DNA of 64,000 nt from Rhizobacter terrae (GTDB lineage: Bacteria; Pseudomonadota; Gammaproteobacteria; Burkholderiales; Burkholderiaceae_C). This document shows, in pieces, positions 28,921-37,531 of this stretch. The stretch is from assembly GCF_003852895.1 (NCBI RefSeq), contig NZ_QUSW01000001.1, forward strand, positions 1-64,000, given 5' to 3'. The notes beneath the pieces are model-generated. The model was not told the DNA's origin. It did no database searches and saw only the letters and a program-made list of their open reading frames with translations. Position 1 is the first letter of the stretch. Each line of letters starts with the position of its first letter. Position numbers and translations under genes: made by a program.

Positions 28921-29625
28921 CTAGGCGCAAGGTGAAGCGATGAACCCATGCATCTCGCGCCAAGCCTCTTCCGGTCGGGTCTGGAGCAGCCCGTGCGGTG
29001 CTTTCAACCGGACAATCCGAGCACCTGGAATGACCATTTGGACGGCAAGGCCTGCGGAAGCCGGCACCAGCCTGTCATTTGCTGCCTGCAGGTACAGCGT
29101 CGGACACTCGATGCTTGTGCAACTCGGTGTGGCGTCGACGATCGCCACCTGCCTCAGCCGCGACTGCAAGACCCGAGAGGTGATCCGCCCCACGGCCATG
29201 CGGACCGCCTGGCGCAGTTCGGGCGCGGTATTCCGGCCGAGCAGAAGCAGCGGCGCCATCCGGGCAGCCAGCTTCACATTCACGAGGCTCACCAGAAAGG
29301 CCAATGAAGACAGCTTCGGCCGTGGACATCGGATGAAGCTTGCAACGAAGATGAGCGCCTTCAAGCGACGGCCCAATCCGGCGGCAAGGGATGCGGCGAC
29401 CGGCCCCGAGAACGACTCCCCGAGAAGGACCAGTGGCCCATCGGGCAGCAACGATCGTGTGTATTCGACGAGTTCGTCGAAGGTCTTCGGTTCTTCGCAC
29501 GGATAGCGGACGACACAAACGGGCCAGTCGTCCTTGATCGCCGCCAGCAACGGCTGGAACAGTTCACCGGTACCGTCCATTCCGGGCAACAACACCAGCG
29601 TCGGCTTTGCTGGCTTGTCCGTCAT
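28921..29625 (-). CDS. Alpha/beta-hydrolase
   Basis: A 234-residue alpha/beta-hydrolase. The N-terminal strand TLVLLPGMDGTGELF supplies the oxyanion region, LGESFSG holds the nucleophile Ser, the Asp is in YLQAANDRLVPA and the His in LKAPHGLLQ. There is no signal peptide, so it is probably cytoplasmic. The ATG at 29625 overlaps the stop of the SH3 protein gene by 4 nt; an earlier in-frame reading to 29688 would extend into that gene. It may be an esterase or thioesterase; the substrate cannot be inferred. Confidence 0.8.
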   Translation of the reverse strand: MTDKPAKPTLVLLPGMDGTGELFQPLLAAIKDDWPVCVVRYPCEEPKTFDELVEYTRSLLPDGPLVLLGESFSGPVAASLAAGLGRRLKALIFVASFIRCPRPKLSSLAFLVSLVNVKLAARMAPLLLLGRNTAPELRQAVRMAVGRITSRVLQSRLRQVAIVDATPSCTSIECPTLYLQAANDRLVPASAGLAVQMVIPGARIVRLKAPHGLLQTRPEEAWREMHGFIASPCA

Positions 29626-31016
29626 CCGCTGAGAACCTGGGTTTCGCCATCGCACTGCCACTGGACGGACTCGGCGACCTTCACCCACTGGTGGTCAATG
29701 TTGGCCAGCATCCAGGCACGGTACCCGCGCTTGTGCATGCGCGGCCCGGGACCGGCCGTGGGCAACTCGCCCACCGGCAAAGTCGCAACGACCGTCATCA
29801 GGTCCGGAATGCCGTCCGCGTCGAGGTCCGCCGTCCAGACCTCCGTCAGCGTGAGGCTCCCAATCCTGGAAACGGCGGAGCTTCTGCGCACGGCACGCAC
29901 ACCAGGCGATACCGGCTCGCGCGTCAGCACCAGCATCTGCGGCATCGCCCCCGTGCGCTTGCCCGACAGGACCACGTTGAAGCCCGGTGAGGCGCAGGCA
30001 TCCACTGACCCGAAGGACATCTTGTCGACCCGCATTTGCACTGTTCCGGATTCAGTGATGGCATTGGCCTGCAGGTCCTGGAAGTCGAGCTCGATCCGGC
30101 CGAAGGTGTCGGCCGCGGCTTGCGCGCCAGGCCGCAGGCCGATGGGCGCAGCGAAGCTTCCACGCACGGTGACCGACAGATTGGTGAGCGCCCAATCCGC
30201 GAGGTCATCCGCTGCCTGGCTGCGAGCCAGGAGTTGGCGATCATCCTCGCTTCGCGCCATGAAGACGCCCCCCACGACGGCCGCGAGTTCGTTTCTCTCG
30301 TGGAAGAACGAGGATTCGGTCGCCGTCCGCGGATGGTCGCGAACCACTTCCGCGATCAGCGCTCGCACCAGCGCCGCGCCGTCGGACCCCAAGCCCCAGG
30401 GCTCGGGCTCGGACATGACGGTCAAGCGCGTGGGCGTGAAACCGGAGGTCGAGAAGCCGCGTTCGAACAATCGCCGCATCGGCAGGGTCGCCCAGTGCGA
30501 CGCCTCCCGCATGTCCTGCCCGGCCAATTGCGCCCGGGAACGGTAGGCAGCATCGACGTTGAACAGCCAGCGCAGCGACGGCGAGAACCAGAAGGCGCGC
30601 TCGTTGGCCATCGCCCAGGCCGCGTAGTCTTCACTGGTGACCGGTCCCCAGCTGCGGTCGCGGTGCACCCGGCCCGACGTTGAGGCCGTCATCCCGAGAA
30701 TCTCGTCGGCCGAATAGCCATGGATCCGCAGCAGGTCGCAGGCCATGAAGCCGGTGGCCTCGCCGGTGGTCAGTGCGCTTCGCGGCACCCGGACACGGCA
30801 CCAGGTGCCCTCGGTGGAGAGCAGCTCGACCCGGGTGGCGATGGGCACGCGGGCCAGCACCTCGGACTTGTCATCGGCCGACGATCGCAGGTTCACGATG
30901 GAACCAGCGACGATCCGGTGCTGGTTGCGCGGAACGGCCTGGGCCGGCAGCGCCAGCGCCCCCACAAGCGCGAGGCCGGCCAGGACCGCGCGGGCATTCC
31001 GGAATTGCGTCAACAT
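29622..31016 (-). CDS. Exported protein with bacterial SH3 domain
   Basis: A 464-residue protein. A signal peptide ends at LPAQA (residue 27), and an SH3_3-type domain follows at about 32-95 (AGSIVNLRSSADDKSEVLARVP; GTWCRVRVP). The middle is unrecognised and the C-terminal part has a calcium-loop-like DLDADGIPDLM, as in surface or FG-GAP-like repeats. It is probably periplasmic and cell-wall associated. The next gene (alpha/beta-hydrolase) overlaps by 4 nt, so the pair is co-translated. Role unknown. Confidence 0.7.
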   Translation of the reverse strand: MLTQFRNARAVLAGLALVGALALPAQAVPRNQHRIVAGSIVNLRSSADDKSEVLARVPIATRVELLSTEGTWCRVRVPRSALTTGEATGFMACDLLRIHGYSADEILGMTASTSGRVHRDRSWGPVTSEDYAAWAMANERAFWFSPSLRWLFNVDAAYRSRAQLAGQDMREASHWATLPMRRLFERGFSTSGFTPTRLTVMSEPEPWGLGSDGAALVRALIAEVVRDHPRTATESSFFHERNELAAVVGGVFMARSEDDRQLLARSQAADDLADWALTNLSVTVRGSFAAPIGLRPGAQAAADTFGRIELDFQDLQANAITESGTVQMRVDKMSFGSVDACASPGFNVVLSGKRTGAMPQMLVLTREPVSPGVRAVRRSSAVSRIGSLTLTEVWTADLDADGIPDLMTVVATLPVGELPTAGPGPRMHKRGYRAWMLANIDHQWVKVAESVQWQCDGETQVLSG

Positions 31017-31036
31017 GCATTCACCGCTTCACCGCT

Positions 31037-31807
31037 TCACCGCGCCATCTTCATCAGCACCTTGTCCATCTTCCTCGGGAACCAGCGGTACAACTTCCAG
31101 CCGCGCCGCAGCCGCCCGGGAAAGACGATGATGCCGTCGCGCTTCACGACGCCGCGCAGGATTTCATCGGCAGCCACGTCGGCAGGCAAGGCACTCCTGG
31201 GCACATCCTGCTTGCCCCAGATGCCGGTGGCCACCGCGCCCGGGCAGGCCACGCTCACGAAGATGTTCTCGGGCAGCATCTCCAGCCTGAGGCTTTCGGA
31301 CAGCCCGACCACCGCGTGCTTGGTGGTGGCGTACAGCACCATGCCCGGCACCGGCATGATGCCGGCGATGGAGGCGGTGTTCACGATGTGCCCGCCGCGC
31401 TGCCTTCGCATCACCGGCAGCACCGCGTGCACGCCGTTGATGACGCCGCCCAGGTTCACGTCCACGATGCGCTGCCAGTCGCCCAGCGTCGCCTGCGCCA
31501 CCGGCGGCATGCCGCTGATGCCGGCGTTGTTGAACATGTAGTCGATGCGGCCCATGCGGGCGACGCCGAAGTCGATGAGCAGTTGCACCGCCTCGGCATC
31601 GGTCACGTCCACCGCCGCATGCTGCAGCTGCGGCGCATGCACCGACAGGCTCTCGACCGCGCGGGTCAGGGCAGGCGCATTGATGTCGGCCATCAGCACC
31701 CGGGCGCCGGCCTTCAGCAAGGCCCGGGTCAGCGCCAGGCCGATGCCCGACGCCGCGCCGGTCACGATCGCCGTGCGATCCTTGAACGCGTCAGCGGCGC
31801 GGGTCAT
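31037..31807 (-). CDS. SDR-family oxidoreductase
   Basis: A 256-residue classical SDR. TGAASGIG is at residues 15-22, NNAGI follows, the catalytic Ser is in TASIAG and YATTK provides Tyr/Lys. The C-terminal segment with FPGRLRRGWKLYRWFP is typical of a group annotated as acyl-chain or steroid dehydrogenases. It diverges from acetoacetyl-CoA synthetase, 129 bp away, and ends 20 bp before the SH3 gene start on the same strand. There is no strong Shine-Dalgarno site. The substrate is unknown. Confidence 0.8.
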   Translation of the reverse strand: MTRAADAFKDRTAIVTGAASGIGLALTRALLKAGARVLMADINAPALTRAVESLSVHAPQLQHAAVDVTDAEAVQLLIDFGVARMGRIDYMFNNAGISGMPPVAQATLGDWQRIVDVNLGGVINGVHAVLPVMRRQRGGHIVNTASIAGIMPVPGMVLYATTKHAVVGLSESLRLEMLPENIFVSVACPGAVATGIWGKQDVPRSALPADVAADEILRGVVKRDGIIVFPGRLRRGWKLYRWFPRKMDKVLMKMAR

Positions 31808-31936
31808 GAATCCAGTCGTCCCATCGGTCTCGCCCGTATCGAAAGGGCCATGGTCGCCGATTGGGGGCCGATTGGGAAGACTCGGTGTCCCGCAAGGCAT
31901 TGACCGCACGGGCGTCTGCGCCGAAGCTTGCGGTCC

Positions 31937-33931
31937 ATGAAGGCACCTTTCGTTCCCCAGATCCGCCTGTACCAGGACTGGCTGCGCGAGCAGCGCGGCC
32001 TGCAGTTCGACAGCTACGACGCGCTGTGGCGATGGTCGGTGACCGAGCTGGACGCCTTCTGGCAGAGCATCTGGGATTCGGAGCAGATGCAATCGCCCAC
32101 GCCGTACACCGCCGTGCTCGCCGAGCGCCACATGCCGGGCGCGGTGTGGTTCCCCGGGGCCCAGGTGAACTTCGCGCAGCGGGTGTTGCGGCATGTGGCA
32201 CCGGCGCATGCGGCGGGCATGCCCGCCATCGTCAGTGACAACGAGCTCGGCCGCGTGCGTGAAACGAGCTGGCCCGAGCTGAAGCGGCAGGTCGCCTCGC
32301 TGGCCTTGGAGTTGAAGGCGCTGGGCGTGCAGCGCGGCGACCGCGTGGCCGCATGCATGCCCAACGTGCCCGAGACCATCGTCGCCTTCCTCGCCTGCGC
32401 GTCCATCGGCGCCGTCTGGAGCGTGACCGCACCGGACATGGGCGCGGCGGCGGTGGTGGACCGCTTCCGGCAGATCGAGCCGCGCGTGCTGATCGCGGCC
32501 GACGGCGTGTTCTACGCGGGCCGGACGATCGACCGCACCGCCGCAGTCGAAGCGCTGCGCGATGCCCTGCCCAGCGTCAGGCACCTGCTGGTGATGGAGT
32601 CGCCCCATGTCAGCCGCAGCATCGACGGGGCGCTCAGCCTGGCCGATGCGATGGCCCGCCATGACGCAGCCACCGATGCCTTCGAGCCCGAATGGCTGCC
32701 CTTCGACCACCCGTTGTGGATCGTCTATTCCAGCGGCACCACCGGGCTGCCCAAGGCCCTCGTGCACGGGCACGGCGGCATCCTCATGGCCATGGCGGCG
32801 CTGGGCAAGCACAACGACCTGGGCGCGAGCTACAGCGCCAACAATTTCGGCGAGCGCTACCACTGGTACAGCTCCACCGGCTGGGTGATGTGGAACGCGC
32901 AGGTGGGCGGGCTGGCCTCGGGCAGCACCATCTGCATCTTCGACGGCAGCCCCGGCGGCTCGAAAGACCAGCCCGACTGGACCGTGCTGTGGCGCTTCGC
33001 CGCGCGGCACCGCGTCACCGTGCTGGGCAGCGGCGCGGCCTTCTATGCCAACTGCATGAAGGCCGGCGTGGACCTCGCGTCCTGCGGCGACCTCTCGCGC
33101 ATCCGCGCACTGGGCTCCACCGGCTCGCCGCTGTCGGAGGAGGTGCAGCGCTGGGGCACGGCGCAGTTCGAGCGCATCGGCACACCGGACATCTGGTGGA
33201 ACAACATCTCCGGCGGCACCGATTTCTGCGGCGCGTTCATCGGCGGCCACCGCGAACTGCCGCACACCGTCGGGCGCATGCAGTGCCGCGAACTCGGCTG
33301 CGCCGTGGAAGCCTGGAACGAACAGGGCCAGCCCGTCATTGGCGAAGTGGGCGAACTGGTCTGCACCCAGCCCCTGCCGTCCATGCCGCTGTACTTCTGG
33401 GGCGACGAAGGCCATGCCCGCTACCTGTCGAGCTACTTCGATGTGTACCCCGGTGTGTGGCGCCACGGCGACTGGCTGAAGATCGACGAGGACGGCGGCT
33501 GCACCATCTACGGCCGCAGCGACGCGACCATCAACCGCCACGGACTGCGGCTGGGCACGAGCGAGATCTACTCTGCCGTGGAGGCGCTGCCCGAGGTGCT
33601 CGATTCGCTGGTCATCGACCTCGAATACCTCGGCCGCGACAGCTGGATGTCGCTCTTCGTCGCACTGCGCGAAGGCCTGTCGCTGGACGACGCGCTGCTC
33701 GGCCGCATCCGCGATGCGATCCGCACCGCGGTGTCACCGCGATTCGTGCCCGACGAGATCGTGCAGGCGCCGGAGATTCCACGCACGCTGTCAGGCAAGA
33801 AGCAGGAGGTGCCGATCAAGAAGGCCTTCCTCGGCCAGCCCATGGACAAGGTCGTGAACCGCGACGCCATGGCGAACCCGCAATGCCTGCCCTGGTACGA
33901 AGCGCGTGCCAAGGCTCATCTTTCACACTGA
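31937..33931 (+). CDS. Acetoacetyl-CoA synthetase
   Basis: A 664-residue acyl-adenylate-forming ligase with the length and N-terminal extension of acetoacetate-CoA ligases. The AMP-binding P-loop is IVYSSGTTGLPKALVHGHGG, the adenine site is WWNNISGGTDFCGAF, and the C-terminal hinge and catalytic Lys are in HGLRLGTSE and RTLSGKKQEVPIKK. It activates acetoacetate with ATP and CoA, feeding ketone-body or PHB carbon into central metabolism. The ATG at 31937 is used; a TTG three codons upstream is possible. Confidence 0.9.
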   Translation: MKAPFVPQIRLYQDWLREQRGLQFDSYDALWRWSVTELDAFWQSIWDSEQMQSPTPYTAVLAERHMPGAVWFPGAQVNFAQRVLRHVAPAHAAGMPAIVSDNELGRVRETSWPELKRQVASLALELKALGVQRGDRVAACMPNVPETIVAFLACASIGAVWSVTAPDMGAAAVVDRFRQIEPRVLIAADGVFYAGRTIDRTAAVEALRDALPSVRHLLVMESPHVSRSIDGALSLADAMARHDAATDAFEPEWLPFDHPLWIVYSSGTTGLPKALVHGHGGILMAMAALGKHNDLGASYSANNFGERYHWYSSTGWVMWNAQVGGLASGSTICIFDGSPGGSKDQPDWTVLWRFAARHRVTVLGSGAAFYANCMKAGVDLASCGDLSRIRALGSTGSPLSEEVQRWGTAQFERIGTPDIWWNNISGGTDFCGAFIGGHRELPHTVGRMQCRELGCAVEAWNEQGQPVIGEVGELVCTQPLPSMPLYFWGDEGHARYLSSYFDVYPGVWRHGDWLKIDEDGGCTIYGRSDATINRHGLRLGTSEIYSAVEALPEVLDSLVIDLEYLGRDSWMSLFVALREGLSLDDALLGRIRDAIRTAVSPRFVPDEIVQAPEIPRTLSGKKQEVPIKKAFLGQPMDKVVNRDAMANPQCLPWYEARAKAHLSH

Positions 33932-33944
33932 CCACGACACGCAC

Positions 33945-34307
33945 ATGCTCACCACCACCTGCCACTGCGGCGCCGTCACCATCGAGATTCCCGAAGCCCC
34001 CAAGGCCGTCACCAACTGCAACTGCTCTCTGTGCCGCCGCGTGGGCGGGTTGTGGGGTTACTACGCGTACGGCACCGTGCGCATCGGCGGCCACCCGGAG
34101 AACACCGAGGGCTACGTCTGGGGCGACAAGACGCTGCGCACCTGCCGCTGCAAGACCTGCGGTTGCGTCACGCACTGGGAGCCGCTGGACCCGAATGAGC
34201 ATCCGCGCATGGCGGTGAACATCCGCAACTTCGATCCGAAGGACATCGGCGATGTCCGCATCCGCCGATTCGACGGCGCGGACACCTGGACTTACCTGGA
34301 CGAGTAG
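33945..34307 (+). CDS. GFA/CENP-V-family zinc protein
   Basis: A 120-residue GFA-domain protein. Cysteines in CHCG, CNCSLCRR and CRCKTCGC are the zinc ligands of the glutathione-dependent formaldehyde-activating family. Such proteins are small cytoplasmic carbon-sulphur lyase-like enzymes, mostly of unknown substrate. The ATG at 33945 is 13 bp after the acetoacetyl-CoA synthetase stop, so the pair may be co-transcribed. No formaldehyde pathway is seen nearby. Confidence 0.82.
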   Translation: MLTTTCHCGAVTIEIPEAPKAVTNCNCSLCRRVGGLWGYYAYGTVRIGGHPENTEGYVWGDKTLRTCRCKTCGCVTHWEPLDPNEHPRMAVNIRNFDPKDIGDVRIRRFDGADTWTYLDE

Positions 34308-34336
34308 GCCCACCCAAGCGCAGCAAGAAGCGAAGG

Positions 34337-34585
34337 CTAGCGGGCAATCGCGTGCTGCACCGCGGGCAAGGACTTGTTCAGGCTCTCCACTGCGATGGAC
34401 TGGACCTGCTTGGCGACCGCGGCATCGTTGAAGGCATGGGCCATGTTCAACAGCGCGAACCCGCTCACCACTTCATTGACGAGTGCGTTCAGCTTCCTGT
34501 CCGGCGGCGGTCCGGGCCAGCAACCGCCGTGAATCGCCTTCCACAACTCCAGCATGCGTTCCAGTTCCGAAGATGCGTCAGCCAT
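34337..34585 (-). CDS. Small helical protein of unknown function
   Basis: An 82-residue, mostly helical soluble protein (MADASSELERMLELWKAIHGG, then helices to the C-terminus). The ATG at 34585 has AGGGAGAGA upstream; a longer reading to 34681 adds a CxxCH-like segment without a ribosome site and is less likely. It converges on the GFA gene, 29 bp apart. No family recognised. Confidence 0.55.
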   Translation of the reverse strand: MADASSELERMLELWKAIHGGCWPGPPPDRKLNALVNEVVSGFALLNMAHAFNDAAVAKQVQSIAVESLNKSLPAVQHAIAR

Positions 34586-34719
34586 GGCTTCTCTCCCTGT
34601 TGATGACATTGCACGGTGACAGCCGACGCAGGCAAGCAGCGGCGTCCCAGCAACCTTAGGCGCCGTGCAGTGCGCATGCAAGGAAGGAGCAGGCGTCGAT
34701 CTAGGGAGAAGGAATGCGC

Positions 34720-36057
34720 CTACCTTGCCTGGGCGCTGGCCATGTAGTCCACCGTGAGGTGCGCCAGCGTCCTCACGCCCACCAGCAGGCTGGCCTCGTC
34801 GGGGTTGAAGCGCGGCGAGTGGTTGGGCTCGGCCTTGTCTGCGTCCTGCCCCGGCGGCGTGGCGCCGATGAACACGAACAGGCCTGGCACCTTTTGCGCA
34901 AAGAAGGAGAAGTCCTCGCCTGCCGTGGCCTTGGGCACCACCACCGCCTTCGCGCCGGGCACGCGCTGCAAGCTGGGCGCCATGCGCGCCGTCAGCGCAG
35001 GGTCGTTCACCGTGGCGGCATAACCGTCTTCATCGAAGTGCACATGCGCCTGGCCGCCACCGCTCAGTGCGATGTGCTGAGCCGTCTCGTCCATGCGCTT
35101 CATGATGAAGGTGCGCATCTGGTCGTCATAGGTGCGCAGCGTGCCGCTCATCTCGGCGCCGTCGGGAATGATGTTGCTGCGGCTGCCGGCGTTGAAGGTG
35201 CCCACGGTCAGCACCGACGGCTCCTTGGTCACATTCACCTGGCGGCTCGCAATGGTCTGGAAACCCATCACGATCTCCGAACCGATCACGATGGGATCGA
35301 CGCCGGCCCAGGGCATGGAGCCGTGCGTCTGCCGGCCCTTCACGCTCACCTGGAAGTTGTCCGAGCTGGCGGTGATGGGCCCGGCCTTGTAGCCGATGAC
35401 GCCGGTGTTCAGGCCCGAACTGAGGTGAAGCCCGAACACCACGTCGGGCTTGTCACCGTCGAAGGCACCTTCAGCCAGCATGCGCCGCGCGCCGCCGATT
35501 TCAGCCTTGGGCAGCTTCTCTTCGGCCGGCTGGAACAGCAGCTTCACGGTGCCTTGCAACTGTGGCTTCATCTGCGCGAAGAGTTCGGCCGCGGCCATGA
35601 GGATGGCGACGTGGCCATCGTGGCCGCAGGCGTGCATCACGTCCACCTCCTTGCCGTCCCACACCGCACGGGACCTGGAGGCGAAGGGCACGTCAACCTG
35701 CTCCTTGACCGGCAGCGCGTCCATGTCGGCACGCAGCGCCACGACCGGGCCGGGCCTGCCGCCGTGCAGCACGGCCACCAGGCCAGTCACCGCGACGTTT
35801 TCCTTCACCTCGTAGCCCAGCGATCGCAGATGCCTGGCCACCAGCGCGGAAGTGCGCTTCTCCTGGTTGCCAAGCTCCGGGTGCTGGTGGATGTCGCGCC
35901 GCCAGGCGATCAGCCGGGGCTCGATGGCCTTGCTGCGCTGCTCGATGAGCGGGTAGAGGGATTCGGCACCCGAGGGCGCTGCGGTCTGCGCCAGGACCGG
36001 ACAAGCCGCGGCAGCCAAGGCGGCCAGGGTCGGGAGGCAACGGAAGGCAACTCGCAT
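34720..36057 (-). CDS. Exported M20-family amidohydrolase
   Basis: A 445-residue M20D (hippurate hydrolase/amidohydrolase) protein with a signal peptide (MRVAFRCLPTLAALAAA, cleavage after VLA). Zinc ligands include HACGHDGH and the paired Glu in PAEEK; HGSMPWAGVDPI is the dimerisation/substrate domain and ATAGEDFSFF the C-terminal ligand region. It would cleave N-acyl amino acids or related amides in the periplasm. The start at 36057 fits the signal peptide. It diverges from a LysR gene that probably controls it. Confidence 0.85.
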   Translation of the reverse strand: MRVAFRCLPTLAALAAAACPVLAQTAAPSGAESLYPLIEQRSKAIEPRLIAWRRDIHQHPELGNQEKRTSALVARHLRSLGYEVKENVAVTGLVAVLHGGRPGPVVALRADMDALPVKEQVDVPFASRSRAVWDGKEVDVMHACGHDGHVAILMAAAELFAQMKPQLQGTVKLLFQPAEEKLPKAEIGGARRMLAEGAFDGDKPDVVFGLHLSSGLNTGVIGYKAGPITASSDNFQVSVKGRQTHGSMPWAGVDPIVIGSEIVMGFQTIASRQVNVTKEPSVLTVGTFNAGSRSNIIPDGAEMSGTLRTYDDQMRTFIMKRMDETAQHIALSGGGQAHVHFDEDGYAATVNDPALTARMAPSLQRVPGAKAVVVPKATAGEDFSFFAQKVPGLFVFIGATPPGQDADKAEPNHSPRFNPDEASLLVGVRTLAHLTVDYMASAQAR

Positions 36058-36135
36058 GGGAAGGATTAATAAGTGGCAACCCGGCACAGCTTAGAAAGGT
36101 GCATGATCCGAATCCAATCGAATTTGCGCCTGGCA

Positions 36136-36150
36136 ATAAGCTGGGCTTAT
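36136..36150. promoter_or_regulatory. Inverted repeat in the M20/LysR control region
   Basis: ATAAGC and GCTTAT form a perfect 6-bp inverted repeat around TGG, three bases before the chosen LysR start (36154). The position fits autoregulation by the LysR protein and also supports a start at or after 36154 rather than the longer open frame. Confidence 0.5.
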
Positions 36151-36153
36151 GCC

Positions 36154-37095
36154 ATGGCTTCCACTGCCCTGAGCTCGACGGTCATCCACGAGCGCATGCT
36201 GTCGCGCCTGCGATTGAAGCACCTGCGCTTGCTGGTGTCGCTGTCGGTGCACACCACCTTGCGCCTGGCAGCCGAGGAGGTGCACATCAGTCAGCCGGCG
36301 GCCACGCAGATGCTGCGCGAGATCGAATCCCTGCTCGATGCGCGCCTGTTCGAGCGCCACGCCCGAGGCATGCGGCCCACGCCGGCCGGCGGTTTGCTCA
36401 TCGGGCATGCGTGGTCGGTGATGGAATCGATGCGCGTCGCAGCCGATGGGCTGGCGGCCAACGCGGCGGCGGGCGAGCGGCCGGTGCGCATCGGCGTCAT
36501 CGCCGCGGCGGTGCCGGGCATCGTGTCGCTCGCCCTGCCTGCGTTGCGGCAGCAAGGGCTTCGCGTGGAGATCGTGGATGAGTCCATCGAGCGGCAGATG
36601 GAGCTCCTGGCCAACGGCGCGCTGGACATCGCCTTGCTGCGCAAGCCCGCGGGCGTGCCTCTCGGCCACCGCTTCGTGCCCCTGCTGAAGGACCAGGCGG
36701 TGGTGGTGGCCGGTCGTCGGCATCCGGCGGCCGGCCTGCCCCGCGTCAGCCTGAAGCAGTTGGCGGACAGTCGATGGATTCTTCCGCCGCGCGGCTTCGC
36801 GGTGCGCACGCTCATCGACGACGCCTTCCGCCGCGCGCGCATGGTGCCTCGCGAGCACGAGATCCAGACCGTGGTGAACACCCTGGTCGTGGCGCTGCTG
36901 GAAGCCGGCGATGTCGTGCTTCCGGCACCGCGCAGCGCGGTGCTGGACGGCATCCGCGCGCAGCACTTCGTCGAACTGAAGCTGCCCTTGCGTGCGCCGA
37001 TGCCCCCCGTGGGCGCGCTGATTCGACCCGATGCCATCGGCCTCACCGCCAACCGCGTGCTGGAATGCCTGGCGTCCGCCGCGCGGGATGCATGA
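36154..37095 (+). CDS. LysR-family transcriptional regulator
   Basis: A 313-residue LysR protein. The HTH begins at RLRLKHLRLLVSLSVHTTLRLAAEEVHISQPAATQMLREIE and the substrate-binding domain follows from about residue 95. The family usually starts a few residues before RLRLKH, so ATG 36154 or 36196 is likely; 36154 is chosen. It diverges from the M20 amidohydrolase gene across fewer than 100 bp, the usual layout of a LysR regulator and its target. The effector is unknown. Confidence 0.82.
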   Translation: MASTALSSTVIHERMLSRLRLKHLRLLVSLSVHTTLRLAAEEVHISQPAATQMLREIESLLDARLFERHARGMRPTPAGGLLIGHAWSVMESMRVAADGLAANAAAGERPVRIGVIAAAVPGIVSLALPALRQQGLRVEIVDESIERQMELLANGALDIALLRKPAGVPLGHRFVPLLKDQAVVVAGRRHPAAGLPRVSLKQLADSRWILPPRGFAVRTLIDDAFRRARMVPREHEIQTVVNTLVVALLEAGDVVLPAPRSAVLDGIRAQHFVELKLPLRAPMPPVGALIRPDAIGLTANRVLECLASAARDA

Positions 37096-37103
37096 CGGCG
37101 TTC

Positions 37104-37442
37104 CTACCGCTTCGCCGACGACCTCGCGTTGCGCCGGTAGAACTCCGGCGGCTTGTCCTTCACCCACTCGATGAAATCCACCATCACCGGATGCTCGCGC
37201 AGCGACTGCCAGGTGTGGTAGCTGCGTGCCAGTTCCTTCTCGGTGAAGGTGGCGTGGATCTTCCGGTGGCAGATGCGATGCATCTGCTCCTTCACCGTGC
37301 CGCCCTGGCTCTTGGGCACCAGGTGGTGCTCGTCCACGCTCTCGCCCAGCACCAGCTCACGCCCGCACAAGGGGCAGGTGCCCGGCGCCTCCGGTTCCAC
37401 ATGCCAGGCAGGCGCATTGCGCAATCGCCGTTTCACGACCAT
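37104..37442 (-). CDS. HNH-type nuclease-like protein
   Basis: A 112-residue protein with a zinc-knuckle pair (CPLC and the later RICH), a central HHLVPKSQGG and HRICHRKIH, matching the HNH beta-beta-alpha metal site. Such small HNH proteins are nuclease-like or of unknown function. It converges on the LysR gene (8 bp between stops) and is 89 bp from the TPR gene on the opposite strand. There is no phage or restriction context. Confidence 0.75.
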   Translation of the reverse strand: MVVKRRLRNAPAWHVEPEAPGTCPLCGRELVLGESVDEHHLVPKSQGGTVKEQMHRICHRKIHATFTEKELARSYHTWQSLREHPVMVDFIEWVKDKPPEFYRRNARSSAKR

Positions 37443-37531
37443 CGGTCTTCCATCTCCTCGGCGCGGATTCTGCCTTCACGGGCTTGGGGTACGCTTGCAA
37501 TCGAACAGGTCACCGCCAGATAGGAGGCGCC

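Noticed and set aside
31037-33541. A single 834-residue minus-strand protein containing an SDR at its end
   Set aside because: Only the last 256 residues are SDR-like; the rest is antisense to acetoacetyl-CoA synthetase. ATG 31807 gives a family-length protein.
37104-37442. HNH gene as evidence of a homing endonuclease, prophage or defence island
   Set aside because: It is a lone small HNH protein flanked by housekeeping-type genes, with no split gene, integrase or phage gene.
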